From the NCBI GenBank assembly GCA_046297395.1, contig JBKCNM010000032.1, positions 1 through 64,000 of the forward strand: a DNA stretch of 64,000 nt. Direction: 5' to 3'. Shown here in pieces: positions 33,861 through 42,471 of the stretch. Position 1 is the first letter of the stretch, and every line of letters starts with the position of its first letter. The position numbers were made by a program, and so were the translations under genes. This stretch comes from JBEICQ01 sp046297395 (lineage in GTDB: Bacteria; Bacteroidota; Bacteroidia; UBA4408). The notes below the pieces were generated by a model. That model had not been told where the DNA came from. It was given only the letters and a program-made list of their open reading frames with translations, and did no database searches.

Positions 33861-36518
33861 TTAGGATGCAATCTCCTTTTCAATTGGATTTCTGAAAACA
33901 AATTCATGATCAAATACATCCACTATGATTCTTTGTCCTGTGGTTACTTTTCCGGAAAGAATTTGTTTTGATAATTCATTGGTGATTTTTTTCTGCATCA
34001 CCCTTTTTACCGGACGGGCGCCGAAAACTGCATCATAGCCCAACTCAGACAACCAATCAACAGCTTCTTCGGTGATTTCGAGTTTGATGTTTTGCTGCTG
34101 AAGACTCTCCGCCAGACGATGGAATTGCATGTTTACGATCCTTCTCACCTCTTCTCTGCCAAGTGGACTAAACATGATGATTTCATCTATCCGATTGAGA
34201 AACTCGGGGCGAATGTTTTGCTTCAACATATCAAAAACTTCCCTTTTGGTTTTGGCCATAATCTCCGCGCGGTTTTCTTCATGCATCTTTTCAAATTGTT
34301 CCTGAATAACCGAAGAACCCATGTTTGAGGTCATGATAATGATTGTATTTTTAAAATTGACCACACGCCCCTTGTTGTCGGTGAGGCGACCGTCGTCAAG
34401 CACCTGAAGCAGGATATTGACTACATCGGGATGGGCTTTTTCAATTTCATCAAGCAGAACAACTGAATAAGGTCTGCGCCTGATTGCTTCGGTAAGCTGA
34501 CCACCTTCCTCATATCCCACATATCCGGGAGGTGCTCCAACGAGACGACTTACCGAATGACGCTCCTGATATTCACTCATGTCAATTCTTGTCAATGCCT
34601 GTTCTGAGTTAAATAAAAACTCAGCGAGGGCTTTTGCCAGTTCGGTTTTACCAACACCGGTGGTGCCCAAAAAAATGAATGAGCCTATGGGTTTTTTAGG
34701 ATCTTGCATACCGGCACGACTTCTCCGAACAGCATCTGAAACAGCTTCAATGGCATCCTCCTGACCAACGATTCTTTTGTGTAATTCTGCTTCAAGATGC
34801 AAGAGTTTTTCTTTCTCGCTCTGCAACATTTTTGCCACCGGAATGCCTGTCCATTTTGCAACAACTGCTGCAATATCTTCTGCATCTACCTCTTCCTTAA
34901 TCAACTGCTTTCCGCTCATCTGAATTTCAATCAGCTTGTGTTTGAGTTCATCTAACTTAGCTTCTTCTTCCTTGATCCGTCCGTATCTTAACTCAGCCAC
35001 TTTACCATATTCGCCGTTTCTCTCAGCGATATCGGCCTCTGATTTAAATCCCAGGATATTTTCCTTGGCTTTCTGAATGCCTTCTACCAATTCCTTTTCA
35101 CTTTGCCAGCTTGCTTTTACAGCATTTCTTTCGTCACCTAATTGAGCAATTTCTTTATTCAAAATTTCCAGTCTGGATGTATCGCTTGCCGCAGATGCAG
35201 CATTTCCCTGTTCTTGGGCATATTCGATTTCCCGCTTAATGGCTTCTCTTTCAATTTCCAATTGCCGAATTTTTCTCTCCAGTTCATCAAGCTCCACCGG
35301 CATGGAATTAATTTCCATACGCAATTTGGAAGCAGCTTCGTCCATGAGGTCAATGGCCTTATCCGGCAAAAACCTGTCGCTGATGTAGCGCTGTGAAAGT
35401 TCCACTGCTGAGATGATGGCTTCATCTTTGATTCTTACCTTGTGGTGACTTTCGTAACTGGGTTTAATTCCTCTGAGAATAGAAATGGCATCCTCTGAAG
35501 AAGGCTCGTCAACCAGTACTTTCTGAAACCTTCGCTCAAGGGCCTTGTCTTTTTCAAAATATTTTTGATATTCATTGAGTGTGGTTGCACCAATTGCCCT
35601 TAGCTCTCCTCTTGCCAGGGCTGGCTTCAGAATATTGGCCGCATCCATGGCCCCTTCTCCACCACCGGCGCCAACAAGGGTGTGAATCTCATCAATAAAA
35701 AGAACAATTTCTCCGTCACTTTTGATGACTTCATTCACCACCGATTTCAATCTTTCTTCAAACTCTCCTTTGTATTTGGCACCTGCAATCAAAGCACTCA
35801 TGTCTAAGGAAAAAATTTGTTTTTTCTTTAGGTTTTCTGGAACATCTCCATTGATAATACGAAATGCCAAACCTTCTGCTATAGCAGTTTTACCCACGCC
35901 CGGTTCTCCTATCAAAATGGGATTATTTTTTGTGCGACGGGAGAGAATCTGCAACACCCGGCGTATTTCTTCGTCTCGTCCAATCACAGGATCCAGCTTA
36001 CCTTTTGCCGCCTGTGCATTTAAATTGATGGCATACTTTCCGAGCGCATTGTAAGTTTCTTCTGCAGAGGCGGAAGTAACCCTTTCGCCTTTCCGCAACT
36101 CATTGATGGCTGCCTGCAAATCCTTTTCATTTACACCGGCATCTTTCAGCAACTGTGCTATGGAGTCTTTGGATGAAAGCAAACCGATGAGTAGATGTTC
36201 TATCGAAACAAATTCATGTTTGCCTTCTCTTGCGAGCAATTGCGATTTGGCAAGTGCTTTATTCATGCCATCAGAAAGATACGGCTGAGCACCCTGTACT
36301 TTCGGATAAGTTTTTACAATCCTCTGCAATGCCTCTTTAAGGATAGGTATATTTACATTGAGCTTTTTTAGTAAAAAAGGAGTAACATGCTCGTCAACCA
36401 TCAAAATGGCTGTTAGCAAATGTCCCGTGTCAACTGCCTGTGTTTCGTTTTGCGAAGCGAGCTGAACTGCCTGTTGAATGGCCTCTTGAGATTTGATGGT
36501 GTACTGATTGAGGTTCAT
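33861..36518 (-). CDS. clpB: ATP-dependent disaggregase ClpB
   Basis: An 885-aa Hsp100 chaperone that, with DnaK, pulls apart aggregated proteins. The order is: two Clp-N repeats (about residues 1-145); AAA-1 with Walker A GEPGVGKTA (near 205) and the pore-loop KYKGEFEERLK; a long coiled-coil M-domain (about 410-530), which marks ClpB as distinct from ClpA; AAA-2 with GTTGVGKTELAK (near 610) and VVLLDEIEKAHPD; and the C-terminal domain. I chose ATG 36518 (MNLNQYTIKSQEAI). The frame opens 21 codons upstream at 36581, but those residues are not conserved in the family. No CIRCE-type operator is seen upstream. Confidence 0.97.
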   Translation of the reverse strand: MNLNQYTIKSQEAIQQAVQLASQNETQAVDTGHLLTAILMVDEHVTPFLLKKLNVNIPILKEALQRIVKTYPKVQGAQPYLSDGMNKALAKSQLLAREGKHEFVSIEHLLIGLLSSKDSIAQLLKDAGVNEKDLQAAINELRKGERVTSASAEETYNALGKYAINLNAQAAKGKLDPVIGRDEEIRRVLQILSRRTKNNPILIGEPGVGKTAIAEGLAFRIINGDVPENLKKKQIFSLDMSALIAGAKYKGEFEERLKSVVNEVIKSDGEIVLFIDEIHTLVGAGGGEGAMDAANILKPALARGELRAIGATTLNEYQKYFEKDKALERRFQKVLVDEPSSEDAISILRGIKPSYESHHKVRIKDEAIISAVELSQRYISDRFLPDKAIDLMDEAASKLRMEINSMPVELDELERKIRQLEIEREAIKREIEYAQEQGNAASAASDTSRLEILNKEIAQLGDERNAVKASWQSEKELVEGIQKAKENILGFKSEADIAERNGEYGKVAELRYGRIKEEEAKLDELKHKLIEIQMSGKQLIKEEVDAEDIAAVVAKWTGIPVAKMLQSEKEKLLHLEAELHKRIVGQEDAIEAVSDAVRRSRAGMQDPKKPIGSFIFLGTTGVGKTELAKALAEFLFNSEQALTRIDMSEYQERHSVSRLVGAPPGYVGYEEGGQLTEAIRRRPYSVVLLDEIEKAHPDVVNILLQVLDDGRLTDNKGRVVNFKNTIIIMTSNMGSSVIQEQFEKMHEENRAEIMAKTKREVFDMLKQNIRPEFLNRIDEIIMFSPLGREEVRRIVNMQFHRLAESLQQQNIKLEITEEAVDWLSELGYDAVFGARPVKRVMQKKITNELSKQILSGKVTTGQRIIVDVFDHEFVFRNPIEKEIAS

Positions 36519-36705
36519 AGGTTTTTTTTGTACATGCACATCAAACCATGAACCGTAATTAAAAAACGGAAGAATTGACAATAAATAAAATAAAATACAG
36601 AAATAATGTCTGTGAAAAACCTTAAATCACTGACAAAAAATCATGGTTACAACCTAAAAAGAAGGTATAAACACTTTATTTTGAAAAGAAACTTTTGTAG
36701 GATAA

Positions 36706-38262
36706 TCATTTGATCCAGTTTTGTCTTGTAACCATAAGTGCTTCCTGCACTGTGATGCGGTTTCCTTTATTATATGCTGCAACAAAAGGGCCTGTTGGCA
36801 AAGAGGATTTTTGATTTCTGAAAGTTTTGGCTGCTGCATACTCCGAAAATTGACCGATGGTATACTTGAACCATCCATCATGCATTTCCGGAGTGATTGT
36901 TTCAGTCACGGTAAGTTCTTTTGCAATCTGTTCGGTAGGGGCATTTTTTCTGACAGCACAAATCTGCACGCGATACATGATACCCGACGAATGGATATTG
37001 TTTTGTGCAATCGCACCGGCTTCTGTACTATCTGCGCCAACACTACCAGGCTTAGATCCCTGCTTGGTTTCTGTGTTTTTTGGTTTGGTTTCTACAGCCA
37101 TTCCTTTGGAATCTGAATTTGTCTGCGAATTACCGATGAGCGTATTTTGCTTGGCCTCGTTTTTTGATTTTTCTGAGGCTGATTGATTTTGCTGCACATC
37201 GTTTGAAGGTGTGTTTCTTTTTTGTATGTTTAATGAAGGAGTATTCGCTAAAGATTTGTTGTCTGAACTTTTTTGAGCATCAGAAGGGCTCTCCGTTGCA
37301 GGTTTATTGCCTGCAGCAGCAGTCTCAACCGGCGCGGGTGGTTTTTTATATTTTTCAATATCTTCCGGATTTCCCAAACGAAATGCGATACCTCCTGTGC
37401 TGACAGGAAGATTAATGGTTTGACCATCTTTCAGATAACTAAAGGTGCCTTCAATGTCAATGAAAGCTGCCTCTGATTCAATTTTAATGAGTTTGTATGA
37501 ACAAAAGAATGATTTGGTATTTGGCATTTCCGTCCAAATAATTCTTGCCCTTGAATTTACAAAAGAAAAGCTCGCTCCTTGAGAGTCGTAAACTTTTACA
37601 GCAAATCCTGTGGGAATGATATCCTCCATTCTGGCAAAACCTGTTGTTCCATCAGGGTTGTTAACCACAACCTTAATAAGTACTGATTTCTCCGTGAGAT
37701 TCACAATTTCCCTCGTACAGTTCATTCCGGAGGAAGGCGATTCAGATTTCCCGAAATCTTTTTCAGCGACAGGAGGCGTGTCCGATGAACTTACTTTTTT
37801 TTCTTGGCTTGAAGAGGATTTGCCATAAAGAACTGAGGAAGATGGCAAATCATAGGTACGCTTATCATTGTTTTCGAGATAAGAAAACAAACCGGATAAA
37901 TTAAACCTACCCGAGCTTCCCTCAGGATATACCAGTTTGTAAGTAATGGCAAAAGCATCTCTGTTTGGAAAATCCGTCCATGTGATTGACAGTGTACTAT
38001 CTTTCAGAACAAAAATTCCTCCTTTGATATCCGAAGGAATTGCATTAAACCCGGCGGGTAACTTTTGTTCGAACTTAACAATCCCGGAAACTGTGCCTCT
38101 TTTTACGGAAAGTTCAACCAACAAAGTGTTGTTAACGCCGGAAGAGGGTTGTACCTTCTGGTCTACAACCAAAGTTGAGGACGGCAATAGAGCCATCCAA
38201 ATAATACCAAGAAGTTGAAAAAAGGCTAAACAGAGCTGTATCATTTTTTTAAATACAGCCAA
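36706..38262 (-). CDS. Secreted protein with duplicated domain and SPOR-like C-terminus
   Basis: A 518-aa protein not matching a named family I know. A signal peptide or anchor (about residues 8-28) is followed by two copies of a roughly 100-aa beta-rich domain (about 35-140 and 180-290). Both copies contain an LPAGF or IPTGF turn, an ITWTDFPNRDAF or IIWTEMPNTKSF strand and a LFSYLENN or TFSYLKDG strand. Residues about 300-420 are low-complexity Ser/Asn/Gln/Lys. The C-terminus (about 430-500; YRVQICAVRKNAP, FKYTIGQFSEYAAAKTFRNQ) looks like a SPOR domain, which binds denuded peptidoglycan at division sites. A start at Met7 (38244) is equally possible. Confidence 0.7.
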   Translation of the reverse strand: MAVFKKMIQLCLAFFQLLGIIWMALLPSSTLVVDQKVQPSSGVNNTLLVELSVKRGTVSGIVKFEQKLPAGFNAIPSDIKGGIFVLKDSTLSITWTDFPNRDAFAITYKLVYPEGSSGRFNLSGLFSYLENNDKRTYDLPSSSVLYGKSSSSQEKKVSSSDTPPVAEKDFGKSESPSSGMNCTREIVNLTEKSVLIKVVVNNPDGTTGFARMEDIIPTGFAVKVYDSQGASFSFVNSRARIIWTEMPNTKSFFCSYKLIKIESEAAFIDIEGTFSYLKDGQTINLPVSTGGIAFRLGNPEDIEKYKKPPAPVETAAAGNKPATESPSDAQKSSDNKSLANTPSLNIQKRNTPSNDVQQNQSASEKSKNEAKQNTLIGNSQTNSDSKGMAVETKPKNTETKQGSKPGSVGADSTEAGAIAQNNIHSSGIMYRVQICAVRKNAPTEQIAKELTVTETITPEMHDGWFKYTIGQFSEYAAAKTFRNQKSSLPTGPFVAAYNKGNRITVQEALMVTRQNWIK

Positions 38263-38413
38263 AGATATCCTTGTTACTTCAGGCTAATCATGCTTTCACA
38301 TCCTAGTTTTAAACAAACAATTGTTTATTGTCTGAGGGATGTAGTTTGACAAGGACCGCCTGAAGCAGACAAATCAATGCGCCCTTTTTGAGGGCAAATG
38401 AAGGAGATGGATT

Positions 38414-38605
38414 TTACTGAGCCAATTTTACATTCACAGCATTCAGGCCTTTTTTGCCTTGCTGTACATCAAAGGTAACTTCATCATTTTCCTTGATGTT
38501 ATCCACCAAACCTGTTTGGTGAACGAAAACTTCTTCTCCGGATTCTTGAACGATGAATCCGTAGCCCTTTGAGTTGTTAAAGAATTTAACTTTCCCTTTT
38601 TTCAT
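38414..38605 (-). CDS. Cold-shock domain protein (CspA family)
   Basis: A 63-aa single cold-shock domain, a small RNA-binding OB-fold that melts RNA secondary structure. RNP1 is KGYGFIV (residues 13-19) and RNP2 is VFVHQ (about 26-30), with the usual KVKFFNNSKGYGFI start. The length is a little below the 65-70 aa norm. It is transcribed from a promoter about 110 bp upstream, leaving a long leader like those that control cold-shock mRNAs. Confidence 0.95.
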   Translation of the reverse strand: MKKGKVKFFNNSKGYGFIVQESGEEVFVHQTGLVDNIKENDEVTFDVQQGKKGLNAVNVKLAQ

Positions 38606-38715
38606 AAGTATTGCATTTAATGTGGGATCATTCCCGTGAATCCGGAATGCTTGACAGAATTAAAATTGTGATTTATTTAAAAACAATTAAATCTTTCATG
38701 TATTCAAGATCGGGC
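38606..38715 (-). promoter_or_regulatory. Long 5' leader of the cold-shock gene
   Basis: The stretch between the -7 element and the ATG contains a hairpin of CATTCC (38629-38634) with GGAATG (38644-38649) on the plus strand. Alternative short pairings use the same bases (GGAT with ATCC; GGGA with TCCC), so several structures compete. This resembles the long structured leaders of csp mRNAs, but the sequence alone cannot show temperature sensing. Confidence 0.4.
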
Positions 38716-38723
38716 CAAAGATA
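38716..38723 (-). promoter_or_regulatory. -7 element of the cold-shock gene
   Basis: On the minus strand this reads TATCTTTG, an exact TAnnTTTG match. A TTCTTG stretch about 15 bp upstream is a weak -33 candidate. Confidence 0.6.
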
Positions 38724-38832
38724 TAAATTTATCTTTAGCAAGAATGAATTTAAAATTATGGGAATAATTATTCAAATTTGCCGAGGCCGAAATCAGGTCT
38801 TTCCTTGATATAATCGCATATTCCCAGTCATT

Positions 38833-39558
38833 ATGAAGCTTCGCACCGAACATCTGTTTAAAAAATACAAGAGTCGCCTTGTGGTAAACGATGTATCTGT
38901 AGAGGTAAACCAAGGCGAAATCGTTGGATTATTGGGTCCTAATGGTGCCGGTAAAACCACCACTTTTTACATGACAGTAGGCCTGATAAGGCCAAATGCC
39001 GGGAAAATATTTCTGGATGATCGCGACATCACCAGTGAGCCCATGTATAAGCGGGCCAAGCTTGGAATTGCATACCTGCCGCAGGAAGCAAGCGTTTTCA
39101 GAAAGTTATCTATAGAGGACAACATCAAGGCTATACTTGAAATGACCCATCTCAGCCAGAAGCAACAAACCGAAAAACTGGAAACATTATTAGATGAGTT
39201 TTCGCTGCAGCATGTGCGCAAAAACCGGGGTGATTTGCTCAGCGGAGGAGAAAGAAGAAGAACAGAGATTGCCAGGGCATTGGCAGTAGATCCTGTCTTC
39301 ATCCTGCTGGATGAGCCTTTTGCCGGGGTTGACCCCATTGCTGTAGAAGATATTCAGGAGATTGTGGGAAAACTGAAAGAAAAAAATATTGGCATTTTAA
39401 TTACCGACCATAATGTGCATGAAACCCTAGGGATAACCAATCGTGCCTATTTGCTTTTCGAAGGAAAAATTCTCAAACATGGTACGCCCCGAGAACTTGC
39501 CGATGACGAGCTGGTAAGAAGGGTATATTTAGGACAAAACTTTGAACTCAGGGGATAA
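38833..39558 (+). CDS. lptB: LPS export ABC transporter ATPase LptB
   Basis: A 241-aa ATPase of the LptBFG complex, which extracts lipopolysaccharide from the inner membrane. Walker A is GPNGAGKTTT (about residues 35-44), the signature LSGGERRRTEIARAL (near 137), Walker B FILLDEPFAGVDP (near 156) and the switch His in ITDHNVHETL. DEPFAGVDPIAVEDIQ and the TDHNV segment are typical of LptB as against other ABC ATPases. No lptF or lptG is adjacent. It converges with the DUF58 gene 3 bp beyond its stop. Confidence 0.95.
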   Translation: MKLRTEHLFKKYKSRLVVNDVSVEVNQGEIVGLLGPNGAGKTTTFYMTVGLIRPNAGKIFLDDRDITSEPMYKRAKLGIAYLPQEASVFRKLSIEDNIKAILEMTHLSQKQQTEKLETLLDEFSLQHVRKNRGDLLSGGERRRTEIARALAVDPVFILLDEPFAGVDPIAVEDIQEIVGKLKEKNIGILITDHNVHETLGITNRAYLLFEGKILKHGTPRELADDELVRRVYLGQNFELRG

Positions 39559-39561
39559 TCC

Positions 39562-40485
39562 TCAGCGAAGCCTGCTTCTTCTGATCAGGTATTCCGAAAG
39601 TACAGGTTCAAAACCCCTGGCAACATCCACTTCCACAAGGTCTATTCTATATTGGGCACACCTGTTCCGGATGCTATCCATAAAGGCCTCCATACGGGAC
39701 ACATAACTTGCCCTTACCTCGGTAGGATTGAGTTGCATTTTTTCTCCGGACTCCAGATCCACAAACTTGTATGGCCTGTTCTCAAAAGCAAATGCACGCT
39801 CGGTATGCCGGTCGGCTACATGAAAAAGTATGACCTCATGCCGGTTATGCCTCAGGTGCTGAAGAGCTGAAAAAACTGACTCAAACTCGCCGCCTGTTTC
39901 GAGCATATCTGTGAACATGATTACCAGAGAGCGTTTGTGTATGGTTTCAGCCAGGCGATGCAGGGCATCATGTATATGGCTTTGTCCCTGCTGGGGGGTA
40001 TTGAATTGTAGGGTAAACGGTTCGAGGTAACTGTAAATCAACTGTTGATGAATCATGCTCGAACGGGCAGGGGTTTCAATCTTAGTATCACCAGAAAAAA
40101 TGGTTAATCCGAAGGCATCTCTCTGCGCCCTGAACAATTGGACAAGAGCTGCCATAGCCTTTACAGAGAAAGACAACTTGTTTTCGTCCTGCCAGAAATC
40201 ACGAATAGCCGGATAATACATTGAAGGAGATACATCCAAGACAAGCCTGCAACGGAGATTGGTTTCCTCTTCAAACTGCTTTACAAACAATTTTTCTGTG
40301 CGGCCGTATAGCTTCCAATCTATATGCCGGGTTGGCTCTCCTGTATTGTAAAGGCGATGCTCAGCAAATTCAACTGAGAAACCATGGAAAGGACTTTTAT
40401 GCAAGCCTGTGATGAAACCCTCTACCACCTGCCTGGCGAGCCACTCCAACCTGGAGAACCGGTTTACTTCCTGTTTGTAAAGCAT
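39562..40485 (-). CDS. DUF58 / vWA-like domain protein
   Basis: A 307-aa protein from ATG 40485; an ATG at 40515 would add ten residues. Family signature segments are ARQVVEGFITGLHKSPFHG and VEFAEHRLYNTGEPTRHIDW in the first 60 residues, followed by a vWA-like domain starting VLDVSPSMYYP, where DVSPS matches the DxSxS metal (MIDAS) motif, and MFTDMLE further on. Such proteins usually sit beside a MoxR AAA ATPase and BatA-type proteins. None is adjacent here, which makes this an isolated member. Its role is unknown. Confidence 0.88.
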   Translation of the reverse strand: MLYKQEVNRFSRLEWLARQVVEGFITGLHKSPFHGFSVEFAEHRLYNTGEPTRHIDWKLYGRTEKLFVKQFEEETNLRCRLVLDVSPSMYYPAIRDFWQDENKLSFSVKAMAALVQLFRAQRDAFGLTIFSGDTKIETPARSSMIHQQLIYSYLEPFTLQFNTPQQGQSHIHDALHRLAETIHKRSLVIMFTDMLETGGEFESVFSALQHLRHNRHEVILFHVADRHTERAFAFENRPYKFVDLESGEKMQLNPTEVRASYVSRMEAFMDSIRNRCAQYRIDLVEVDVARGFEPVLSEYLIRRSRLR

Positions 40486-40516
40486 TTTTGGATGCGTAAA
40501 AGTAATACATGACACG

Positions 40517-40552
40517 AAAAAAACAGGGACCGGCTGTTGAGCCGATCCCTGT
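40517..40552 (-). terminator. Terminator of trxA
   Basis: ACAGGGACCGGCT and AGCCGATCCCTGT form a 13-bp stem (40523-40552) with one C/T position that becomes a G-U wobble in RNA, around a GTTG loop. The A-run at 40517-40523 gives a U-tract on the minus strand. It lies 46 bp after the trxA stop. Confidence 0.85.
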
Positions 40553-40598
40553 AACTAATCAACTAATGGACTTCATCACGCGAAATCCATTACCCGAT

Positions 40599-40919
40599 TC
40601 AAACAATTTGTGCTTCAAGTTTTTGGGCAAGCACGGATTTGGGTACTGCACCCACCTGCTTGTCAACAACCTGTCCGCCTTTAAATATGAGTAGCGTAGG
40701 AATGTTTCTGATACCAAATCGCGCAGAAATTCCGGAATTTGCATCCACATCAACTTTGCCTACAACTGCTTTTCCTGCGTAATCATTAGCCAATTCATCA
40801 ACAATCGGTCCAACCATGCGGCATGGTCCACACCATTCTGCCCAAAAATCAACCAATACAGGTTTGTCTGAATGAATGACCAATTCATCAAAATTGGAGT
40901 CTGTTAGTTCGAGTGCCAT
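40599..40919 (-). CDS. trxA: Thioredoxin
   Basis: A 106-aa thioredoxin, the cytoplasmic dithiol reductase. The active site WCGPC has cysteines 30 and 33 within VDFWAEWCGPCRMVGP; the cis-proline segment is IRNIPTLLIFKGG. I chose ATG 40919. The frame can be opened at TTG 40940, but that codon lies inside the -7 promoter element. The gene has its own promoter and terminator, so it is monocistronic. Confidence 0.96.
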   Translation of the reverse strand: MALELTDSNFDELVIHSDKPVLVDFWAEWCGPCRMVGPIVDELANDYAGKAVVGKVDVDANSGISARFGIRNIPTLLIFKGGQVVDKQVGAVPKSVLAQKLEAQIV

Positions 40920-40937
40920 AGCTTCTTGTTTCGGGCT

Positions 40938-40969
40938 CAAAAGTAGAAAGGGGGGTACATTTTCACAAA
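40938..40969 (-). promoter_or_regulatory. trxA promoter
   Basis: On the minus strand TTTG (40966-40969) and TACTTTTG (40938-40945) are separated by 20 bp, a full match to the Bacteroidota -33/-7 pattern. The start codon follows 18 bp downstream. Confidence 0.75.
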
Positions 40970-40996
40970 TGAATTCTGCTAACTAACCTTTAAGAC

Positions 40997-41025
40997 TTTG
41001 GTTTATTGTCCTTTACGTATTTTTA
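40997..41025 (+). promoter_or_regulatory. Candidate rlmD promoter
   Basis: TTTG (40997-41000) and TATTTTTA (41018-41025, one mismatch to TAnnTTTG) are 17 bp apart, and the ATG at 41035 lies 9 bp downstream. It is divergent from the trxA promoter. Confidence 0.5.
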
Positions 41026-41034
41026 GCCCTCTCA

Positions 41035-42435
41035 ATGCCAGAAAATATGATACAAAATATTGATAATGTGATAATTACAGACATTACCGAAGAGGGGAAA
41101 GGCCTTGGGCGTCATGAAGATAAGGTGGTTTTTGTGACGGGCGCTTTGCCGGGTGACCGGGTAAATGTGAGGGTCAGAAAGCACAAAAAAAATTTCATTG
41201 AAGCTGATATTCAATCATTTGAATCTAAGTCAACAGATCGCATCAATCCCAGGTGCAAGCATCTTCCCTTGTGCGGGGGGTGTAAATGGCAAGATTGGGA
41301 TTATCCTGCCCAACTGAGGCACAAAGAAAAGTATGCCCGGGAACAACTGAAAAGAATAGGAAAGATTACTGAGGTGGAATATCTGCCCATCAAGGGTGCC
41401 AAAGAGATTTTTGCATACCGCAACAAACTGGAGTTTTCCTTTACCTCCAACAGGTGGTTGTTTGCAGAAGAGATGGGTGATACCCCGATGGAGAAAAACG
41501 CACTTGGGTTTCATGTTCCGGGAAGATTTGACAAAATTTTTGGTGTAGAGGAATGTCATCTCATGGCTCCCATTCACAACCGCATCCGCAACAAAGTATA
41601 TGAAATTGGCATCAGCATGGGCCTTGGATTCCACAACCCAAAAACAAAAGAAGGTTATTTGAGAAACCTGATTCTTCGTAACAGCAGAAGCGGTCAATGG
41701 ATGCTTACGCTGGTGGTGGGACACGAAGATCGGAAAAGTGCAGAGGACTTGCTGCAAAAGATCAAGGATTGCTTTCCGGAAATCAGCAGTATATACTATA
41801 TCATCAACACAAAAAAGAACGACTCGGTTACAGATTTACCTTGCATTCACTTCTCCGGCGCTCATTATATTGAGGAAAAATTGGGTAAGCTCACTTTCCG
41901 TATCAGCCCCAACTCCTTCTTTCAAACCAATCCTTCACAGGCTGAAATTCTTTACGAACTGGTGGAGCGCATGCTCGAACCGGATGGAAACCAGGTACTG
42001 TATGACCTCTATTCGGGAACAGGCAGCATTGGCTTATACCTGGCAGGGGGTGTCAAGAAAATTGTTGGTATTGAGTATGTACAGCAGGCTGTAGACGATG
42101 CCTATGCAAACGCAGCACTTAATGGAATTCGGCATGCCTCCTTTTTTGCAGGCGACCTGAAATCATTGCTCTCCCCTTCACTTTTTGAGCAGTTTGGGAA
42201 ACCGGATGTAATTGTTACCGATCCGCCCAGGTCGGGTATGCACCCTGAAGTGGTTCAGCAGATTATTCAATCGGAAGCAAAAACTTTGGTGTATGTTAGT
42301 TGTAATGTAGCCACGCAGGCAAGAGACATCGCTTTGCTGATGCCTTATTATATTCCAGTGTTGTCAGGCGCAGTTGATATGTTCCCACATACTGGACATA
42401 TGGAAAATGTTGTTAAACTCATCCGCAGAAATTAG
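41035..42435 (+). CDS. rlmD: 23S rRNA (uracil-C5)-methyltransferase, RlmD/RumA family
   Basis: A 466-aa SAM-dependent RNA methyltransferase. It has an N-terminal TRAM RNA-binding domain (about residues 8-65), then four iron-sulfur cysteines (CKHLPLCGGCKWQDW and the Cys in FGVEECHLM). The catalytic core has FFQTNPSQAEILY, YDLYSGTGSIGLYLA (SAM loop), VTDPPRSGMHPEV and VYVSCNVATQARD, whose Cys is the nucleophile. By family it forms m5U in 23S rRNA; which uridine (1939 or 747 type) I cannot decide. ATG 41035 and 41047 are both possible. Confidence 0.92.
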   Translation: MPENMIQNIDNVIITDITEEGKGLGRHEDKVVFVTGALPGDRVNVRVRKHKKNFIEADIQSFESKSTDRINPRCKHLPLCGGCKWQDWDYPAQLRHKEKYAREQLKRIGKITEVEYLPIKGAKEIFAYRNKLEFSFTSNRWLFAEEMGDTPMEKNALGFHVPGRFDKIFGVEECHLMAPIHNRIRNKVYEIGISMGLGFHNPKTKEGYLRNLILRNSRSGQWMLTLVVGHEDRKSAEDLLQKIKDCFPEISSIYYIINTKKNDSVTDLPCIHFSGAHYIEEKLGKLTFRISPNSFFQTNPSQAEILYELVERMLEPDGNQVLYDLYSGTGSIGLYLAGGVKKIVGIEYVQQAVDDAYANAALNGIRHASFFAGDLKSLLSPSLFEQFGKPDVIVTDPPRSGMHPEVVQQIIQSEAKTLVYVSCNVATQARDIALLMPYYIPVLSGAVDMFPHTGHMENVVKLIRRN

Positions 42436-42471
42436 TAAATGGCTTGTCATGATTACCTTTGGCAACAGGGG

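Noticed and set aside
36519..36660. Heat-shock operator (CIRCE or similar) before clpB
   Set aside because: I found no CIRCE-type inverted repeat and no clear TAnnTTTG element with a -33 partner in this AT-rich stretch.
38381..38395. GCCCT/AGGGC hairpin downstream of the cold-shock gene as a terminator
   Set aside because: Only five base pairs and no U-run on the minus strand.
41230..41757. A 175-aa minus-strand open frame in rlmD
   Set aside because: Antisense to the conserved iron-sulfur and TRAM regions of a clear gene.
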